Positions 7,883 through 17,917 of a stretch of DNA of 64,000 nucleotides are shown here, piece by piece. Made by a program: the position numbers and the translations under genes. The notes beneath the pieces are model-generated. The model ran no database searches, was not told the DNA's origin, and worked only from the letters and a program-made list of their open reading frames with translations. This DNA is from Conyzicola nivalis (GTDB lineage Bacteria; Actinomycetota; Actinomycetes; Actinomycetales; Microbacteriaceae): assembly GCF_014639655.1 (NCBI RefSeq), contig NZ_BMGB01000002.1, forward strand, positions 372,001-436,000, given 5' to 3'. Numbering within the stretch: the first letter of the stretch is position 1; each line of letters opens with the position of its first letter.

Positions 7883-9325
7883 CTAGATGGATACCGAGCC
7901 GGTGACCAGGCCGATCACGCCGGCGACCGCCCCGGCGATCACCACCGCGAACGTGACGGCCCCCGCTTTGGTGAAGAGCAGCGAGCCCTGCTCGCGGCGG
8001 GCGATGACGTAGAGCAGCGTCGCGGGCGCGAGCAGCACACAGGACAGCAGCAGCAGGTCGGTGCCGGCGGCGAAAATGAGGAAGAGCGTGTACGCCACCG
8101 CGATCCCGCCGATAACGAGCTCGCGGGTGCGCACACCGGCGGGTACCGACGCGTACCCGTCGCGGGTGACCGCGATCTTGAGCGCGTAGCCCGCCGCGAG
8201 CAGGAACGGGATGAGCGAGAGCGACGCCGTCAGGTCGAGCATGAAGTCGAGGGCCCCGCTGGCGAACAGCACCACGACGAGCAACAGCTGGATGCCGAGC
8301 GTCGACAAGAGGAGAGCGTTGCCCGGTACATCCTTCGGCGTGCTCTTGGCCAGGAACCGGGGCATATCGCCGTCCTTCGCGGCCGCGAACAGCACCTCCG
8401 CCGACATCAGACTCCACGCGAGGAAGGCGCCGAGCACCGAGACGATGAGGCCGGCGCTGATGAACCAGGCGCCCCATGAACCGACGGCGGCCTCGAGGAT
8501 GCTGCCGACCGACGGCTGCCGGAGGTTCGCGATCTCCTCCATGGGCAGCACGCCGTAGGAGATGATCGAGACCGTCGCGAACAAGGCGAGTACCGAGAGG
8601 AAGCCGAGCACTGTCGCCCGGCCGACGTCCTCGCGCTTCTTCGCGAACCGCGAGTAGACACTCGCCCCCTCTATGCCAAGGAAGACGAAGACCGTCACCA
8701 GCATCGTGCCGCGCACCTGCTCGAACAGGCTGTCGCCGCCGGAGTCGTAGCCCCCGGTTAGATTGCCGAGGAACACGTCGGGATCGAACGCGACCACCGC
8801 GACGATCACGAACAACAGCAGCGGGATGAGCTTCGCGAACGTGACGATCGTGTTGATGGCGGCCGCCTCGCGCACGCCCCGCATGATGAGGAAATAGAAG
8901 CCCCAGACGAAGACGGATGACACGAGCACCGCCCAGATCGTGTCACCCTCGCCGAACGCCGGAACCAGTGGCGCGAGGGTGGAGGTGATCAGCACCCAGT
9001 AGAACGTGTTGCCCGCGCACGCGCTCGCCCAGAACCCGAACGCCGAGAGGAAGCCGGGGTACAGCCCGAACCCGGTCTTGGCATAGACGTACACCCCGTT
9101 GTCGAGGGTCGGCTTGCGCACCGCGAGCGACTGGAAGACGAAGGCGAGCATGAGCATGCCCGCGCCCGCGATCGCCCAGGCGATGACGGCGCCGAGCACG
9201 CCGGTCTGGCTGGCGAACCGCTGCGGCAGGGTGAACACGCCGGCACCCACCATGGAGCCGACGACCATGGCGGTGAGCGCTGGAACGCTGAGCTTGTGCG
9301 CATCGGCGAGGGTGTTCGCGCTCAC
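7883..9325 (-). CDS. Arginine/ornithine antiporter, APC superfamily (ArcD-like)
   Basis: 480 residues with a GTG start at 9325 preceded by GGAGGG. Twelve or so hydrophobic helices follow the motif VGSMVGAGVFTLP in helix 1, typical of basic-amino-acid antiporters of the ArcD/LysP-like APC group. It exchanges external arginine for internal ornithine, here inferred from its place directly upstream of arcA. Ornithine export presupposes arcB elsewhere; agmatine or citrulline exchange cannot be excluded. Confidence 0.88.
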   Translation of the reverse strand: MSANTLADAHKLSVPALTAMVVGSMVGAGVFTLPQRFASQTGVLGAVIAWAIAGAGMLMLAFVFQSLAVRKPTLDNGVYVYAKTGFGLYPGFLSAFGFWASACAGNTFYWVLITSTLAPLVPAFGEGDTIWAVLVSSVFVWGFYFLIMRGVREAAAINTIVTFAKLIPLLLFVIVAVVAFDPDVFLGNLTGGYDSGGDSLFEQVRGTMLVTVFVFLGIEGASVYSRFAKKREDVGRATVLGFLSVLALFATVSIISYGVLPMEEIANLRQPSVGSILEAAVGSWGAWFISAGLIVSVLGAFLAWSLMSAEVLFAAAKDGDMPRFLAKSTPKDVPGNALLLSTLGIQLLLVVVLFASGALDFMLDLTASLSLIPFLLAAGYALKIAVTRDGYASVPAGVRTRELVIGGIAVAYTLFLIFAAGTDLLLLSCVLLAPATLLYVIARREQGSLLFTKAGAVTFAVVIAGAVAGVIGLVTGSVSI

Positions 9326-9409
9326 GGTGATCCCTCCCCGTCACTCGAGTGGACGGGATCACTCTGGCGGGGATACGCCGGCGGCGCTTCACCTATTCCG
9401 TGTCATCCG

Positions 9410-10171
9410 CTACGGGGCGGGCGGTACCTCGACCGGTTGCAGGGTCGCGATCTTTGCGGCGCGGTTGTCTCCCGACGAACGGCCGGTGAGGCGGCGACCG
9501 ATCCACGGCAGAACGTATTCGCGCCAGTACTCGCTCGTGCGCTGTTCGTGCTGCAGGGCGCTGGCGCCACCGCTCCAGCCGTCGGGTAGCTCGATACCGA
9601 GAGCGGCGAGCACGTTGCCCGCGACGCGCTCGTGCCCGAGCGGGCCGAGGTGCAGTTTGTCGCGCGACCAGTAGCGCAGCTCGGCCAGCTCGTCGTCGGC
9701 CCAGTTGTCGACGAAGGTGGTGTTCGCGAGCGGCAGGCGGGAACGGATGCCCCGGGCGAACTCGTCACCACGGGCCTTGATGAAACTGCCGAGCGGGATG
9801 TGACGCGTCGGGTTCGCTCCGCTGACGAGGAGCACGTGGCATCCGGAGCTCGTCGCCCTGTCGACGGCGTCGACGAGCTGGTCGGTGATGGCCGAGATCG
9901 AGACGCGCGGGCGCATGATGTCGTTGCCTCCGCCGTTGAGGCTGAGCAGGCGGGGTTTCAGCGCGATACCGGCGTCGAGCTGCGGGCCGACTATCGGGGC
10001 GAGCAGCCTGCCGCGGATCGCGAGGTTGGCGTAGGTCACCGGTTCGGGGCTGGCAAGAGCGAGGCCGAGCGCCACCAGGTCGGCCCAGCCGCGCACGCCG
10101 CCCTCGGGAGTCTCGTCGCCGACACCCTCGGTGAAGCTGTCGCCGACTGCTACATAGCTGCGGTATTCCAT
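9410..10171 (-). CDS. SGNH/GDSL-family hydrolase
   Basis: 253 residues from the ATG at 10171; the frame stays open further upstream but the family begins here. Block I is VAVGDSFTEGVGDE (nucleophile S12), block III is NGGGNDI and block V is DKLHLGPLGH with the catalytic Asp/His. Such proteins are small esterases or lipases acting on acyl or acetyl groups of lipids or polysaccharides. No signal peptide is seen, so it is probably cytoplasmic. The last 30 residues are a basic, low-complexity tail. Confidence 0.9.
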   Translation of the reverse strand: MEYRSYVAVGDSFTEGVGDETPEGGVRGWADLVALGLALASPEPVTYANLAIRGRLLAPIVGPQLDAGIALKPRLLSLNGGGNDIMRPRVSISAITDQLVDAVDRATSSGCHVLLVSGANPTRHIPLGSFIKARGDEFARGIRSRLPLANTTFVDNWADDELAELRYWSRDKLHLGPLGHERVAGNVLAALGIELPDGWSGGASALQHEQRTSEYWREYVLPWIGRRLTGRSSGDNRAAKIATLQPVEVPPAP

Positions 10172-10241
10172 GACTCGAGTTGACCACATCCGTGCGACAA
10201 CGGGGCCGCCACTCGGGCGGCCCCGTTGTGTGAGCACGACA

Positions 10242-10520
10242 TCACAGGATGCGCGAGAGGTAGAACGCTTCGTACTGCGCGCGAACGCGCTCGGCTTCGA
10301 GCCGGGCCTGGTGCGCCTCGCGGGCGAGAACGGCCTGTTCGCGGTCGTCGACCTTGACGGGCCGGCGACCCCACTTGATGAGCGCGACGCCGAGGTGCAG
10401 CGCGGCACGGTCGAGCACTCCGACGCGGCGCACGGGACGCGTTACGGCGGGACGGGTGGACGATACGGGTTGGGGCGGATGATCGTGGCGACCGGGCAGG
10501 GTCGTCGATTTCGTATTCAC
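10242..10520 (-). CDS. Small basic protein, unknown function
   Basis: 92 residues from the GTG at 10520, preceded by AAGGA at good distance. The open frame continues upstream to 10967 but without coding character. The centre LDRAALHLGVALIKWGRRP looks like one amphipathic or membrane-surface helix, followed by a charged coiled-coil-like tail. Proteins of this look occur widely in Microbacteriaceae as far as I recall; function unknown. Confidence 0.65.
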   Translation of the reverse strand: MNTKSTTLPGRHDHPPQPVSSTRPAVTRPVRRVGVLDRAALHLGVALIKWGRRPVKVDDREQAVLAREAHQARLEAERVRAQYEAFYLSRIL

Positions 10521-10750
10521 GGTGGTGTTCCTTATATATACGGGCGCGCCGAAGAGCGTTCGGGGTCGCCGAATAGCGGTGTGGGCTGCCGCGGTGCGCG
10601 GCGGAAACGGGACGCGCGAGGGCGCGCCGCGTGCGGGGTGGTCAGACCTATGAACAGCGCGCGCGTGAATCGCGGATGCTGCCTGGTCGAGCTTCGAGAG
10701 CGTCACCACCGACTGGACCGGTGGAGTGCCTCTATCGAGAAGCGGGCCGG

Positions 10751-10822
10751 TTAGGCGGTGAAGACGCCGACGAAGCCGGCGGTCTTGCGGAATGCATGTG
10801 CATCGTTCATTGCAGAAATCAC
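10751..10822 (-). CDS. Predicted 23-residue small protein
   Basis: A GTG-started frame of 24 codons ending in TAA. The complement of 10829-10835 reads AAAGGAG, placed 6 nt before the GTG, which is the best ribosome binding site in the neighbourhood. The peptide begins MISAMNDAHAFRK and ends in the hydrophobic GFVGVFTA. An internal ATG gives a 19-residue form. I know no function. It could be a membrane-associated peptide or a leader peptide of the gene at 10242-10520, which follows on the same strand after about 230 bp. Confidence 0.45.
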   Translation of the reverse strand: MISAMNDAHAFRKTAGFVGVFTA

Positions 10823-11156
10823 GCTGGGCTCCTTTCGTCGTGTTGGCGTAGGCATCACCGTAGCGGGCTGTGCGTTTGCCGCGCAACCCTGAGTTTTCGA
10901 CGGGGTACGTGTATGGTGTGTTTATTGGGCATCGAGAAATCTGCCCCCGCCGCCGATCTGACACCACGGCCGCACCTCAGATTTCAATCAGAACCGCTGT
11001 GCTGGCTCTTGCCGGACAGCGTGACACCCTCGCCGATACGTCGGCTTAATCCTCGCGGTTAGCGAGCGCACCCGTGCGTTCGTATTGCCGCGTGAGCGGA
11101 TCATCCGCCAACATCAAGACGCTGCGAATCAGCGCACCAAACGAAAGCAATACAGC
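10823..11156. other. Non-coding divergent region
   Basis: This 334-bp stretch separates the leftward small genes from the rightward gene at 11157. Open frames in it lack ribosome binding sites and coding character. It must hold the two divergent promoters, but I cannot point to convincing -10/-35 boxes. Confidence 0.4.
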
Positions 11157-11381
11157 ATGACGAACACCAACACCCTCACCCGCAAGAACGTCGACTTCAT
11201 CGTCGGCGGTTATTCGATCCTCGCCGACGACCCGATGTTCTACTCGCGTTCGCGCGAGCTCTCGGCCGTGCGCGACAACGCCGCCATCCATGGCATCAAC
11301 GACATCAGCGAGGCCGACTTCGACTTCGCCATCTCGCAGCGCTTCGGCAACGGCGCCACCTACGAATTCCCGACCGCGTAG
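11157..11381 (+). CDS. Small protein, unknown function
   Basis: 74 residues from the ATG at 11157. The protein is soluble and mildly acidic, starts with a Thr/Asn-rich segment and contains DDPMFYSRSRELSAVRDNAAIHG and a C-terminal ISQRFGNGATYEF. No motif recognised. It is followed by a strong hairpin at 11398-11423, so it appears to be its own transcription unit. Confidence 0.6.
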   Translation: MTNTNTLTRKNVDFIVGGYSILADDPMFYSRSRELSAVRDNAAIHGINDISEADFDFAISQRFGNGATYEFPTA

Positions 11382-11397
11382 CGCTAAGGAAACAACC

Positions 11398-11423
11398 GGA
11401 TGGCCCGCTTCGGCGGGCCATCC
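11398..11423 (+). terminator. Terminator-like hairpin
   Basis: An 11-bp perfect stem, GGATGGCCCGC with GCGGGCCATCC, closed by a TTCG loop. There is no long T-run, which is common for actinobacterial terminators. It directly follows the small gene ending at 11381. Confidence 0.75.
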
Positions 11424-11480
11424 GTCGTTAACGGGCGCCCGCGTCTAGCTGTCGCGGGCGCGACGAGCCAGAATGGGCGC

Positions 11481-11906
11481 ATGACACCGCTGGAGATCGA
11501 GAATCTCGCGCACCTGCGTCGCGCGCGTGATCTCATCGACCGCGACTTCGCGAAGCCGCTCGACGTGCCGACCATGGCCCAGAAGGCGCTGATGTCGCCG
11601 GCCCACTTCTCGCGCAAGTTTCATGCCGCCTACGGCGAGACGCCGTACAACTACCTGATGACCCGCCGGGTCGAGCGGGCGATGGCGTTGCTGCGCGCCG
11701 GCGCGAGCGTGACCGACGCGTGCATGGCGGTGGGATCCACCTCGCTCGGCTCGTTCAGCTCGCGGTTCACCGAGCTGGTGGGGGAGACCCCGAGCGCGTA
11801 CCGCGCCCGGACGCACAGCGCCGTCGAGGCAATGCCGGCGTGCATCGCGAAGACTCTCACGAGGCCGAGCAGGATTCGAGAAGCGGCGGCCGTCGGCGCT
11901 TTCTAA
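11481..11906 (+). CDS. AraC-family helix-turn-helix regulator
   Basis: 141 residues from the ATG at 11481. It is almost only the DNA-binding domain: two helix-turn-helix units, with LDVPTMAQKALMSPAHFSRKFHAAYGETPYNYL and VTDACMAVGSTSLGSFSSRFTELVGETPSAYR. There is no N-terminal sensor domain. It is followed after 9 bp by a VOC-family gene, a pairing often seen where the AraC protein controls its neighbour. Ligand unknown. Confidence 0.88.
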   Translation: MTPLEIENLAHLRRARDLIDRDFAKPLDVPTMAQKALMSPAHFSRKFHAAYGETPYNYLMTRRVERAMALLRAGASVTDACMAVGSTSLGSFSSRFTELVGETPSAYRARTHSAVEAMPACIAKTLTRPSRIREAAAVGAF

Positions 11907-11915
11907 CCTGTCGTT

Positions 11916-12320
11916 ATGATTATTTCACTGCAGTACGCGAATGTGACCGTCAACGACGTCGACGAGGCCGTGGCCTTCTACCGCGACGGTCTCGGCCTCG
12001 AGGTGCTCAACGACGTGGCCAACGGTGGGTTCCGCTGGGTCACGCTGGGGGTGCCCGCCCAGCCGGGGCTCTCGATCGTTCTTTCGGAGCCGCACGCCGG
12101 TCGTTCGCAGGCCGACGGCGATGCGATGCAGGCGCTGCTCGCCAAGGGAATGCTGCCGATGCTCGTCTTCAGCACGGACGATCTCGACCAGGCGTTCGAG
12201 CGGGCACGTCAGACCGGCGCCGAGGTGCTGCAGGAACCGATCGAGCAGCCGTGGGGTCCGCGCGACTCGGCTTTCCGCGACCCCTCGGGCAACATGGTGC
12301 GCATCTCGCAGGCGAGCTGA
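11916..12320 (+). CDS. VOC-family protein
   Basis: 134 residues. A glyoxalase-like fold with two modules: YANVTVNDVDEAVAFYRDGLGLEV at the start and GPRDSAFRDPSGNMVRIS at the end. The final metal-binding Glu of glyoxalases is replaced here (NMVRIS), so a non-enzymatic binding role, or another reaction, is possible. Co-transcribed with the AraC regulator. Confidence 0.82.
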   Translation: MIISLQYANVTVNDVDEAVAFYRDGLGLEVLNDVANGGFRWVTLGVPAQPGLSIVLSEPHAGRSQADGDAMQALLAKGMLPMLVFSTDDLDQAFERARQTGAEVLQEPIEQPWGPRDSAFRDPSGNMVRISQAS

Positions 12321-12336
12321 TCACCACGTGAGTTCG

Positions 12337-12354
12337 CTCCCCCGTTCGGGGGAG
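12337..12354 (+). terminator. Terminator-like hairpin
   Basis: Stem CTCCCCC/GGGGGAG (7 bp) with a GTTC loop, 16 bp after the VOC stop codon. It separates the AraC/VOC unit from the large secreted protein. Confidence 0.6.
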
Positions 12355-12457
12355 TCCTACGTTTTCCTCCTGTTTACCGGGCGTTTCCCCGTCTGCTCGA
12401 AGGTGTACTGCGGCCCGTTCTGGCCAGCCACACCCGAGTCTCAAAGAGGACACCCGC

Positions 12458-15400
12458 ATGCGCACCACCTGGCGTCGGCCGTTACTGGCCGTTGTTTCCT
12501 GTATTGCCCTGGCCGTTCCGATCGTCGCGAGCAGCGTGCCCGCCGCCGCGGCCGACGTGCCCTCGGTGAAGATCAATGAGGTCGAGTCCAACGGTGGAAC
12601 CCCCGTCGACTGGATCGAGATCGTCAACACCGGAACGACCGATGTGGATGTCTCGGGCTGGATCCTCAAAGACAGCGACGCCACCCACGCGCTACCGATC
12701 GCCGCGGGCACGATCCTCGCCGCGGGTGCGTATCTGGCCGTCGACGTCGACGTGAAGGGAGTAGCCGCCAGCTTCGGGCTCGCCGGCGCGGACTCCGCGA
12801 TGCTCTACCTGCCCGACAACGCGACGCTCGTCGACTCGTACAGCTGGACCGCCCACGCCGAGGTGACCTACGGCCGGTTCCCGAACGGCGCCGGCGACTT
12901 CGTCGCTCTGAGCTCGTCGACCAAGGGTGCGGCGAACACGCCCGTCGTGCCGAAGGTCAAGATCAACGAGGTCGAATCCGATGGTGACGCGAACGACTGG
13001 ATCGAGTTGGTGAACACGGGCAGCACCGCCGTGGATGTTTCGGGCTGGGTGCTCAAGGACGACACCGACTCGCGTACCTTGGCCATCGCGCCCGGCACCT
13101 CTCTCGCGCCCGGCGCTTATCTGGCAATTGACGTCAACGTCGAGTCGAACCCGCTGAACTTCGGTCTCGGCAAGGCCGACACCGCGCGCGTTTTCCTGGC
13201 CGACGGCACGACGCTCGTGGACACCTACAGCTGGACGGCACACGCGACCGTGACCTACGGCCGTTTCCCGAACGGCACGGGCGCCTTCGCCCAGACCACC
13301 GTCTCGAGCAAGGGTGCGGCGAACACGGCTCCCGTGGTGGTGACGCCGCCCACCGAGCCGACAACGCCGGCCGCGACATCCGTTCGCATCAACGAGGTCG
13401 AGTCGAACGGCGACCTCACCGACTGGGTCGAACTCACAAACACCGGCACCGTCGCCGAAGATGTCTCCGGTTGGATCATCAAGGACGACAGCGACGCTCG
13501 CACGCTCGCCGTGCCGGCCGGATCGGTCATCGCGCCCGGCTCCTACCTCGCGGTCGACGTGAACGTCACCACCAACCCGGCCAACTTCGGTCTCGGTGCC
13601 GCCGACACCGCGCGGGTCTTCCGCGCGGACGGCACGACGCTCGTCGACAGCCTCGCCTGGACGGAGCACGCCGCCACCACCCTCGGCCGCTACCCCAACG
13701 GAACGGGCCCATTCTCGGTGACGACCGCCGCCACCAAGGGCGCGGCCAACCCCGTCGCCGTCGCGGCGAAGCCCACCGTGCGCATCAACGAGGTCGAGTC
13801 GAACGGCGACACCAACGACTGGATCGAACTCGTGAACAACGGATCGGTGGCAGTGGATGTCTCGGGCTGGGTGCTCAAGGACGACAACGACACCCGCACC
13901 CTCGCCATCCCCGCCGGCACGTCGCTGGCGGCGGGCGCCTACCTCGCGGTCGACGTCAACGTCAGCACGACGCCGGGCAACTTCGGTCTCGGCGCCCCCG
14001 ATGCGGCGCGCGTCTTCACGTCGGACGGAACGCTCGTCGACTCCTACGCTTACACCGACCATGCGGGCACGACGTACGGTCGCTGCGCCGACACGGTCGG
14101 CGAGTTTACCGCCACGAAGGCCGCCACCAAGGGCACCGTCAACTCGTGCGCCGGCGACATCGTCACCACGCCCTGGCCCGGCGCCTCGACCGTCACGACC
14201 GTCGACCCGGAGAAGACCTACGCCGAGAACATGAGCGGCCTCGCCTACGAGGCGCAGCCGACTGAGAACGTGCTCTGGGCCGTGCAGAACAACCCCGGCA
14301 AGCTCTACCGTCTCGGCGCCGTCGGCACCCAGTGGGTCTCCGGCAGCGCTAACGGCTGGGGCGCAGGCAAGGCGCTGCACTACGTCGACGGCAGCGGCAA
14401 CGTGGACGCCGAGGGCGTCACCCTCACCGACGCCGGATCGGCCGGCGGGGTGTTCGTCTCGACCGAGCGCGATAACTCGGTGGGCGTGAGCCGCCCGTCC
14501 GTGCTGCGGTTCGATGTGTCATCCGCGGCCACAAGCCTCAACGCGACCATGGAGTGGAACCTCGACGCCGACCTGCCTGACGTCGGCTCGAACCTCGGAC
14601 TCGAGGCGATCGCCTGGGTGCCCGACTCGTTCCTTGTCGCCGAGGGAATGCGCGACGAGCGCACGGGCGCCGCGTACGACCCGTCGGTCTACGCGAACCA
14701 CGGAACCGGCCTGTTCTTCGTGGGCCTCGAGGGCGGCGGCGTCTACGCCTTCGCGCTCGACCAGGTGTCCGGCGAGTACAAGCGCGTCGCCACGATCAGC
14801 ACCGGTCTCGCCGGCGTGATGGAGCTCGCGTTCGACGCCGAGACCGGCTCGCTCTGGGCCGTCTGCGACGACACCTGCAACGGCCGTTCGGCGCTGCTCG
14901 AGATCGGCGGCGACGGGCTCTTCGCCTCAGTCGCCGTGGTCGAGCGCCCGGCGGGAATGCCTGACCTCAACAACGAGGGCTTTACGATCGCCCCGCAGAC
15001 GCAGTGCGTGAACGGCGCGAAAACCGTGTTCTGGTCGGATGACGCGAGCACTGATGGTCACGCGCTGCGGCAGGGCGCGCTCGCGTGTGCCGCGGTAGTC
15101 GTGCCCGACCCGACTCCGACGCCGGAACCGACTCCGACGCCGGACCCGACTCCCACGCCCGACCCCACTCCGACGCCGGAACCCGCTCCGACGCCGGAAC
15201 CTATTCCTACGCCCGCCCCGACTCCGACGCCGGCACCCGTGCCGACGCCGATCGCGCCGATCACCCCGCTGCCCACACCCGGACAGCCCGCGGCCGTGAA
15301 CGTGGGCTCCAGCACCCCGGTATCCGACGCGGCGTTCACCGAGGCGGCGCGCGGAACGGTCAGCGCGCCGAGCAACGCCCGCCCCGGCGAGACACTGACC

Positions 15401-15730
15401 ATCGTGGTCGGCGTCGCGCACGCCGGCGAGACGGTGAACATCTGGATGCACTCCACGCCCGTGCTGCTCGCCACCGCGGTCGTCGCGGCCGACGGTACTG
15501 TGCGCGTCGTCATCCCGTCGAATGCCCCCGCGGGCGCCCACCGGATCGCGGTGCTCGCCGTCGACGGAACGCTCATCGGCTGGGACAACGTGACCGTGGC
15601 TGCGCTGCGCCAGGGCGTGCTCGCGTCGACCGGCGCAAACACCGAGGCGCCCATCACGGCCGGCCTCGTGCTGCTGCTCGTCGGCAGCGTGCTGATGATG
15701 CTGCGACGCAAGAGGCGCGGCACCCGCTAG
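12458..15730 (+). CDS. Secreted four-repeat lamin-tail-domain protein with LASTG cell-wall anchor
   Basis: 1090 residues; AGAGGA lies before the ATG. A signal peptide covers about 1-32 (RR, hydrophobic core, AAA-AD). Four lamin-tail domains follow at roughly 33-145, 165-275, 308-420 and 441-555, each opening with a V(K/R)INEVES-type strand and containing a DVSGW strand. Residues about 570-880 form a beta-propeller-like, esterase/phytase-like domain. A Pro-Thr linker spans about 882-943, then an Ig-like module. The C-terminus has LASTG at 1055, a hydrophobic helix and RRKRRGTR, a sorting signal for class E sortases. It is therefore probably wall-anchored. Catalysis is unproven: the lamin-tail units may bind carbohydrate or DNA. 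Confidence 0.85.
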   Translation: MRTTWRRPLLAVVSCIALAVPIVASSVPAAAADVPSVKINEVESNGGTPVDWIEIVNTGTTDVDVSGWILKDSDATHALPIAAGTILAAGAYLAVDVDVKGVAASFGLAGADSAMLYLPDNATLVDSYSWTAHAEVTYGRFPNGAGDFVALSSSTKGAANTPVVPKVKINEVESDGDANDWIELVNTGSTAVDVSGWVLKDDTDSRTLAIAPGTSLAPGAYLAIDVNVESNPLNFGLGKADTARVFLADGTTLVDTYSWTAHATVTYGRFPNGTGAFAQTTVSSKGAANTAPVVVTPPTEPTTPAATSVRINEVESNGDLTDWVELTNTGTVAEDVSGWIIKDDSDARTLAVPAGSVIAPGSYLAVDVNVTTNPANFGLGAADTARVFRADGTTLVDSLAWTEHAATTLGRYPNGTGPFSVTTAATKGAANPVAVAAKPTVRINEVESNGDTNDWIELVNNGSVAVDVSGWVLKDDNDTRTLAIPAGTSLAAGAYLAVDVNVSTTPGNFGLGAPDAARVFTSDGTLVDSYAYTDHAGTTYGRCADTVGEFTATKAATKGTVNSCAGDIVTTPWPGASTVTTVDPEKTYAENMSGLAYEAQPTENVLWAVQNNPGKLYRLGAVGTQWVSGSANGWGAGKALHYVDGSGNVDAEGVTLTDAGSAGGVFVSTERDNSVGVSRPSVLRFDVSSAATSLNATMEWNLDADLPDVGSNLGLEAIAWVPDSFLVAEGMRDERTGAAYDPSVYANHGTGLFFVGLEGGGVYAFALDQVSGEYKRVATISTGLAGVMELAFDAETGSLWAVCDDTCNGRSALLEIGGDGLFASVAVVERPAGMPDLNNEGFTIAPQTQCVNGAKTVFWSDDASTDGHALRQGALACAAVVVPDPTPTPEPTPTPDPTPTPDPTPTPEPAPTPEPIPTPAPTPTPAPVPTPIAPITPLPTPGQPAAVNVGSSTPVSDAAFTEAARGTVSAPSNARPGETLTIVVGVAHAGETVNIWMHSTPVLLATAVVAADGTVRVVIPSNAPAGAHRIAVLAVDGTLIGWDNVTVAALRQGVLASTGANTEAPITAGLVLLLVGSVLMMLRRKRRGTR
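12566..14150 (+). repeat. Four tandem coding repeats (lamin-tail units)
   Basis: Four units of about 0.4 kb start near 12566, 12956, 13382 and 13783. They share near-identical DNA stretches, for example the codons for INEVES and for DVSGW. High identity between units suggests recent duplication and makes copy-number change likely. Confidence 0.8.
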
Positions 15731-15749
15731 ACGCCGTCGTCGTTCGTAG

Positions 15750-15811
15750 ATGAGCCGGTTCCGGCCAGATGACCCCGCCGCGGCGGGCTCATTCCGCCGG
15801 AACCGGCTCAT
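15750..15811. repeat. Palindromic intergenic repeat
   Basis: Perfect 16-bp arms at 15750-15765 (ATGAGCCGGTTCCGGC) and 15796-15811. The 30-nt spacer contains an inner palindrome CCGCCGCGGCGG. The architecture (16-bp arms, ~30-nt spacer with inner hairpin) is the same as family A, but the sequence differs. Confidence 0.7.
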
Positions 15812-15829
15812 TTGGGTAGCGGGCACGAA

Positions 15830-15863
15830 GAACGCCCCCGGCTCTGGTGAGCCGGGGGCGTTC
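15830..15863. terminator. Bidirectional terminator hairpin
   Basis: A 15-bp perfect stem, GAACGCCCCCGGCTC with its complement, around a TGGT loop. It lies between the convergent secreted-protein gene and the chitinase gene and can serve both. Confidence 0.85.
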
Positions 15864-15876
15864 GTGCGTGCTGGAG

Positions 15877-17760
<1,884 letters not shown>

Positions 17761-17917
17761 TTACGTGTTTCTCCATCCATGGATTCCACAGGCATCGGGT
17801 GGGCGGACGCCACTGCCTAGGGTCAGGCTACGACACGTAGCGAGCGATACTTTCACCAATCGGCCCCGGGTGCCCCGCTTTGGGGGCATCGTGTGTCCGA
17901 TCGTCTACGGTCGAGTA

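Noticed and set aside
6626-9325. Complete arginine deiminase operon
   Set aside because: Only arcA and the antiporter are present; neighbouring genes are not arcB or arcC.
10242-10967. Long 241-codon version of the small basic protein
   Set aside because: The upstream part lacks coding character and overlaps the 23-residue gene; the GTG at 10520 has a proper ribosome binding site.
15101-15280. Repeat tract CCGACTCCGACGCC
   Set aside because: Pro-Thr linker of the lamin-tail protein, not a regulatory repeat.
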